DNA of 64,000 nucleotides from Thiosymbion sp942492625. Its GTDB lineage: Bacteria > Pseudomonadota > Gammaproteobacteria > Chromatiales > Chromatiaceae. A program made the translations under genes and the position numbers. The DNA is taken from positions 1 to 64,000 of the forward strand of contig CALOFM010000050.1 in NCBI GenBank assembly GCA_942492625.1, written 5' to 3'. This document shows, piece by piece, positions 63,055 to 64,000 of the stretch; within the stretch, counting starts at the first letter, position 1, and each line of letters starts with the position of its first letter. Below the pieces are notes generated by a model. The model was not told the origin of the DNA and did not search any database. It worked only from the letters and a program-made list of their open reading frames with translations.

Positions 63055-64000
63055 TTATTGCGTCGCTTCTTGGACAAATCGCTTTTGTGCTGCTCGACGG
63101 AAACCGGCCTTGCACTCCACGCACTCCCTTAACAAGCGGAACCCAACGTCGTCGGACCTCCGCATCGCAACGTTCCAATCCCGGGACGATATCTCGACGC
63201 TTTCCGGCCCATCGCTCCAGCCGCCATTGCGGAAGGCGCGGCGGCGGGTCTGGTAGATGCTGTCGCAGCGCGCGAACGAGTGAGCCGGCTCCGGGTCCCG
63301 CATGGAGCAAGTCCACTCGCCTACGTTTCCCACAACGTCGTAGAGTCCCCAGTCGTTTGGGGCGAAGGATCCGACGGGTGCCGTCCGATCGTCATCCCAC
63401 CGGCTGCCGCAGCCGTCGCAATTCGCCTTGTTGCGGTCCAGCTCGTTACCCCAAGGATAGGTCGTGGCGCCTCCGGCACGCGCGGCATGTTCCCACTCGA
63501 CTTCTGTCGGAAGCCGATAGTGGGTACCCGCCCGACGGCTCAGCCACTTGGCGAAGTTCAGCGCATCGTAGACGCAAACGTTGATCGCCGGCTGGCGCCC
63601 GCGGCCCCAGCCTTCATCGTCGGGAGCCTCGCGGTCGGTCGCACCCGCAAAGCGGTCATACTCATCAAAGGTGACCTCGTATGCGCCGATGTAATAAGGG
63701 TCGATGCAAACCTCCTCCGGGTACCCGTCTTCTCCCCCGGTGTCGTAGCAGGCGCCGGGAACGAGGACGAAATCCATCCCTGTCACTGGATCCCGAAAGG
63801 ACCGTGACACCGGGCCCGCCGCAGTTGGAATAAGTTCCGGATCGGGTTTCCAAGCCGTAAGCCGCCAGGCAGAGAGGTCAGGGCCACGGGAAAACTCGTG
63901 ATTCACCGCCGCTTTGGTCTCGCGAGCACAGGTTAGATTCTCCTCGCAAGAGCCTGACGGACCCGGCGCTGCGGCCCGCGTAGTTGCCACGGCAAACAAC
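63055..64000 (-). CDS. FGE/SUMF1-domain protein, partial at window edge
   Basis: At least 314 residues are visible; the 5' end lies outside the window (the first visible codon is not a convincing start). The formylglycine-generating-enzyme-type fold is clear: MDFVLVPGACYDTGG, IGAYEVTFDEYDRFAG, YRLPTEVEWEHAARAGG, NDWGLYDVVGNVGEWTC, AFRNGGWSD and DVGFRLLRECVECK. Many such bacterial proteins are not true sulfatase activators. Several Cys (DGCGSRW and the C-terminal CVECK) may form disulfides. It seems to head a run with the cytochrome and rhodanese genes. Confidence 0.85.
   Translation of the reverse strand, partial: LFAVATTRAAAPGPSGSCEENLTCARETKAAVNHEFSRGPDLSAWRLTAWKPDPELIPTAAGPVSRSFRDPVTGMDFVLVPGACYDTGGEDGYPEEVCIDPYYIGAYEVTFDEYDRFAGATDREAPDDEGWGRGRQPAINVCVYDALNFAKWLSRRAGTHYRLPTEVEWEHAARAGGATTYPWGNELDRNKANCDGCGSRWDDDRTAPVGSFAPNDWGLYDVVGNVGEWTCSMRDPEPAHSFARCDSIYQTRRRAFRNGGWSDGPESVEISSRDWNVAMRRSDDVGFRLLRECVECKAGFRRAAQKRFVQEATQ

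Overview
The window looks like a chromosomal segment of a gammaproteobacterial sulfur oxidiser of the Chromatiales type. The basis is an fccAB flavocytochrome c sulfide dehydrogenase operon, a periplasmic DsrE-like protein, two exported rhodanese proteins, several c-type cytochromes, the EpmA/EpmB/EF-P set, and GC-rich coding sequence. No rRNA, tRNA or CRISPR array was seen, and the species cannot be named from this alone.

Region 1 (1-9.8 kb) is a patchwork of mobile and decayed DNA. It holds a mobilisation pair (MobC-like protein and MOBP relaxase) with a candidate oriT, a serine-recombinase tail, a Phd/ParE toxin-antitoxin pair, an exported von Willebrand A protein, broken monooxygenase and universal-stress genes, inverted-repeat debris, an IS3-family element whose transposase has lost its first catalytic Asp, and an exported double rhodanese. 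Region 2 (10.4-16.6 kb) has an alanine module (ald and an alanine/Na+ symporter, convergent), then a four-gene transposon (DDE transposase, ExeA-like ATPase, 65-aa protein, DUF6431-like protein) that interrupts a cold-shock gene. Region 3 (17.5-25 kb) has a DUF4136-like lipoprotein, a wrecked RND efflux operon behind an intact-looking operator, and a large membrane patatin overlapping a decayed downstream gene.

Region 4 (25-36 kb) is a glycogen/alpha-glucan block. It carries two GH57 enzymes, branching enzyme GlgB and glycogen synthase GlgA, with a DsrE-like protein, a small conserved-looking protein and a broken ABC transporter in between. Region 5 (36.9-42.7 kb) is housekeeping: efp and epmA face epmB, followed by a FimX-like degenerate GGDEF/EAL protein and a 5'-nucleotidase. 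Region 6 (42.7-51.4 kb, minus strand) groups a coiled-coil membrane protein, an orphan ParA ATPase, two exported proteins, and an RND pump with its adaptor; the pump has an unusual basic tail.

Region 7 (51.9-56.4 kb) has a dynamin-like membrane GTPase, a frameshifted ROK sugar kinase, a frameshifted NrtR-like regulator and nadA. Region 8 (56.8-64 kb) is respiratory sulfur metabolism: a NapC-type tetraheme cytochrome, an exported ankyrin protein, fccA and fccB ending at a strong terminator, then two small exported proteins, a rhodanese, a monoheme cytochrome c and a formylglycine-enzyme-like protein cut by the window edge.

Two themes recur. Many genes carry isolated lesions (single-base frameshifts and in-frame stops). 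Every in-frame nonsense codon I found is TAG, although TAG is also the normal terminator of several intact genes here.
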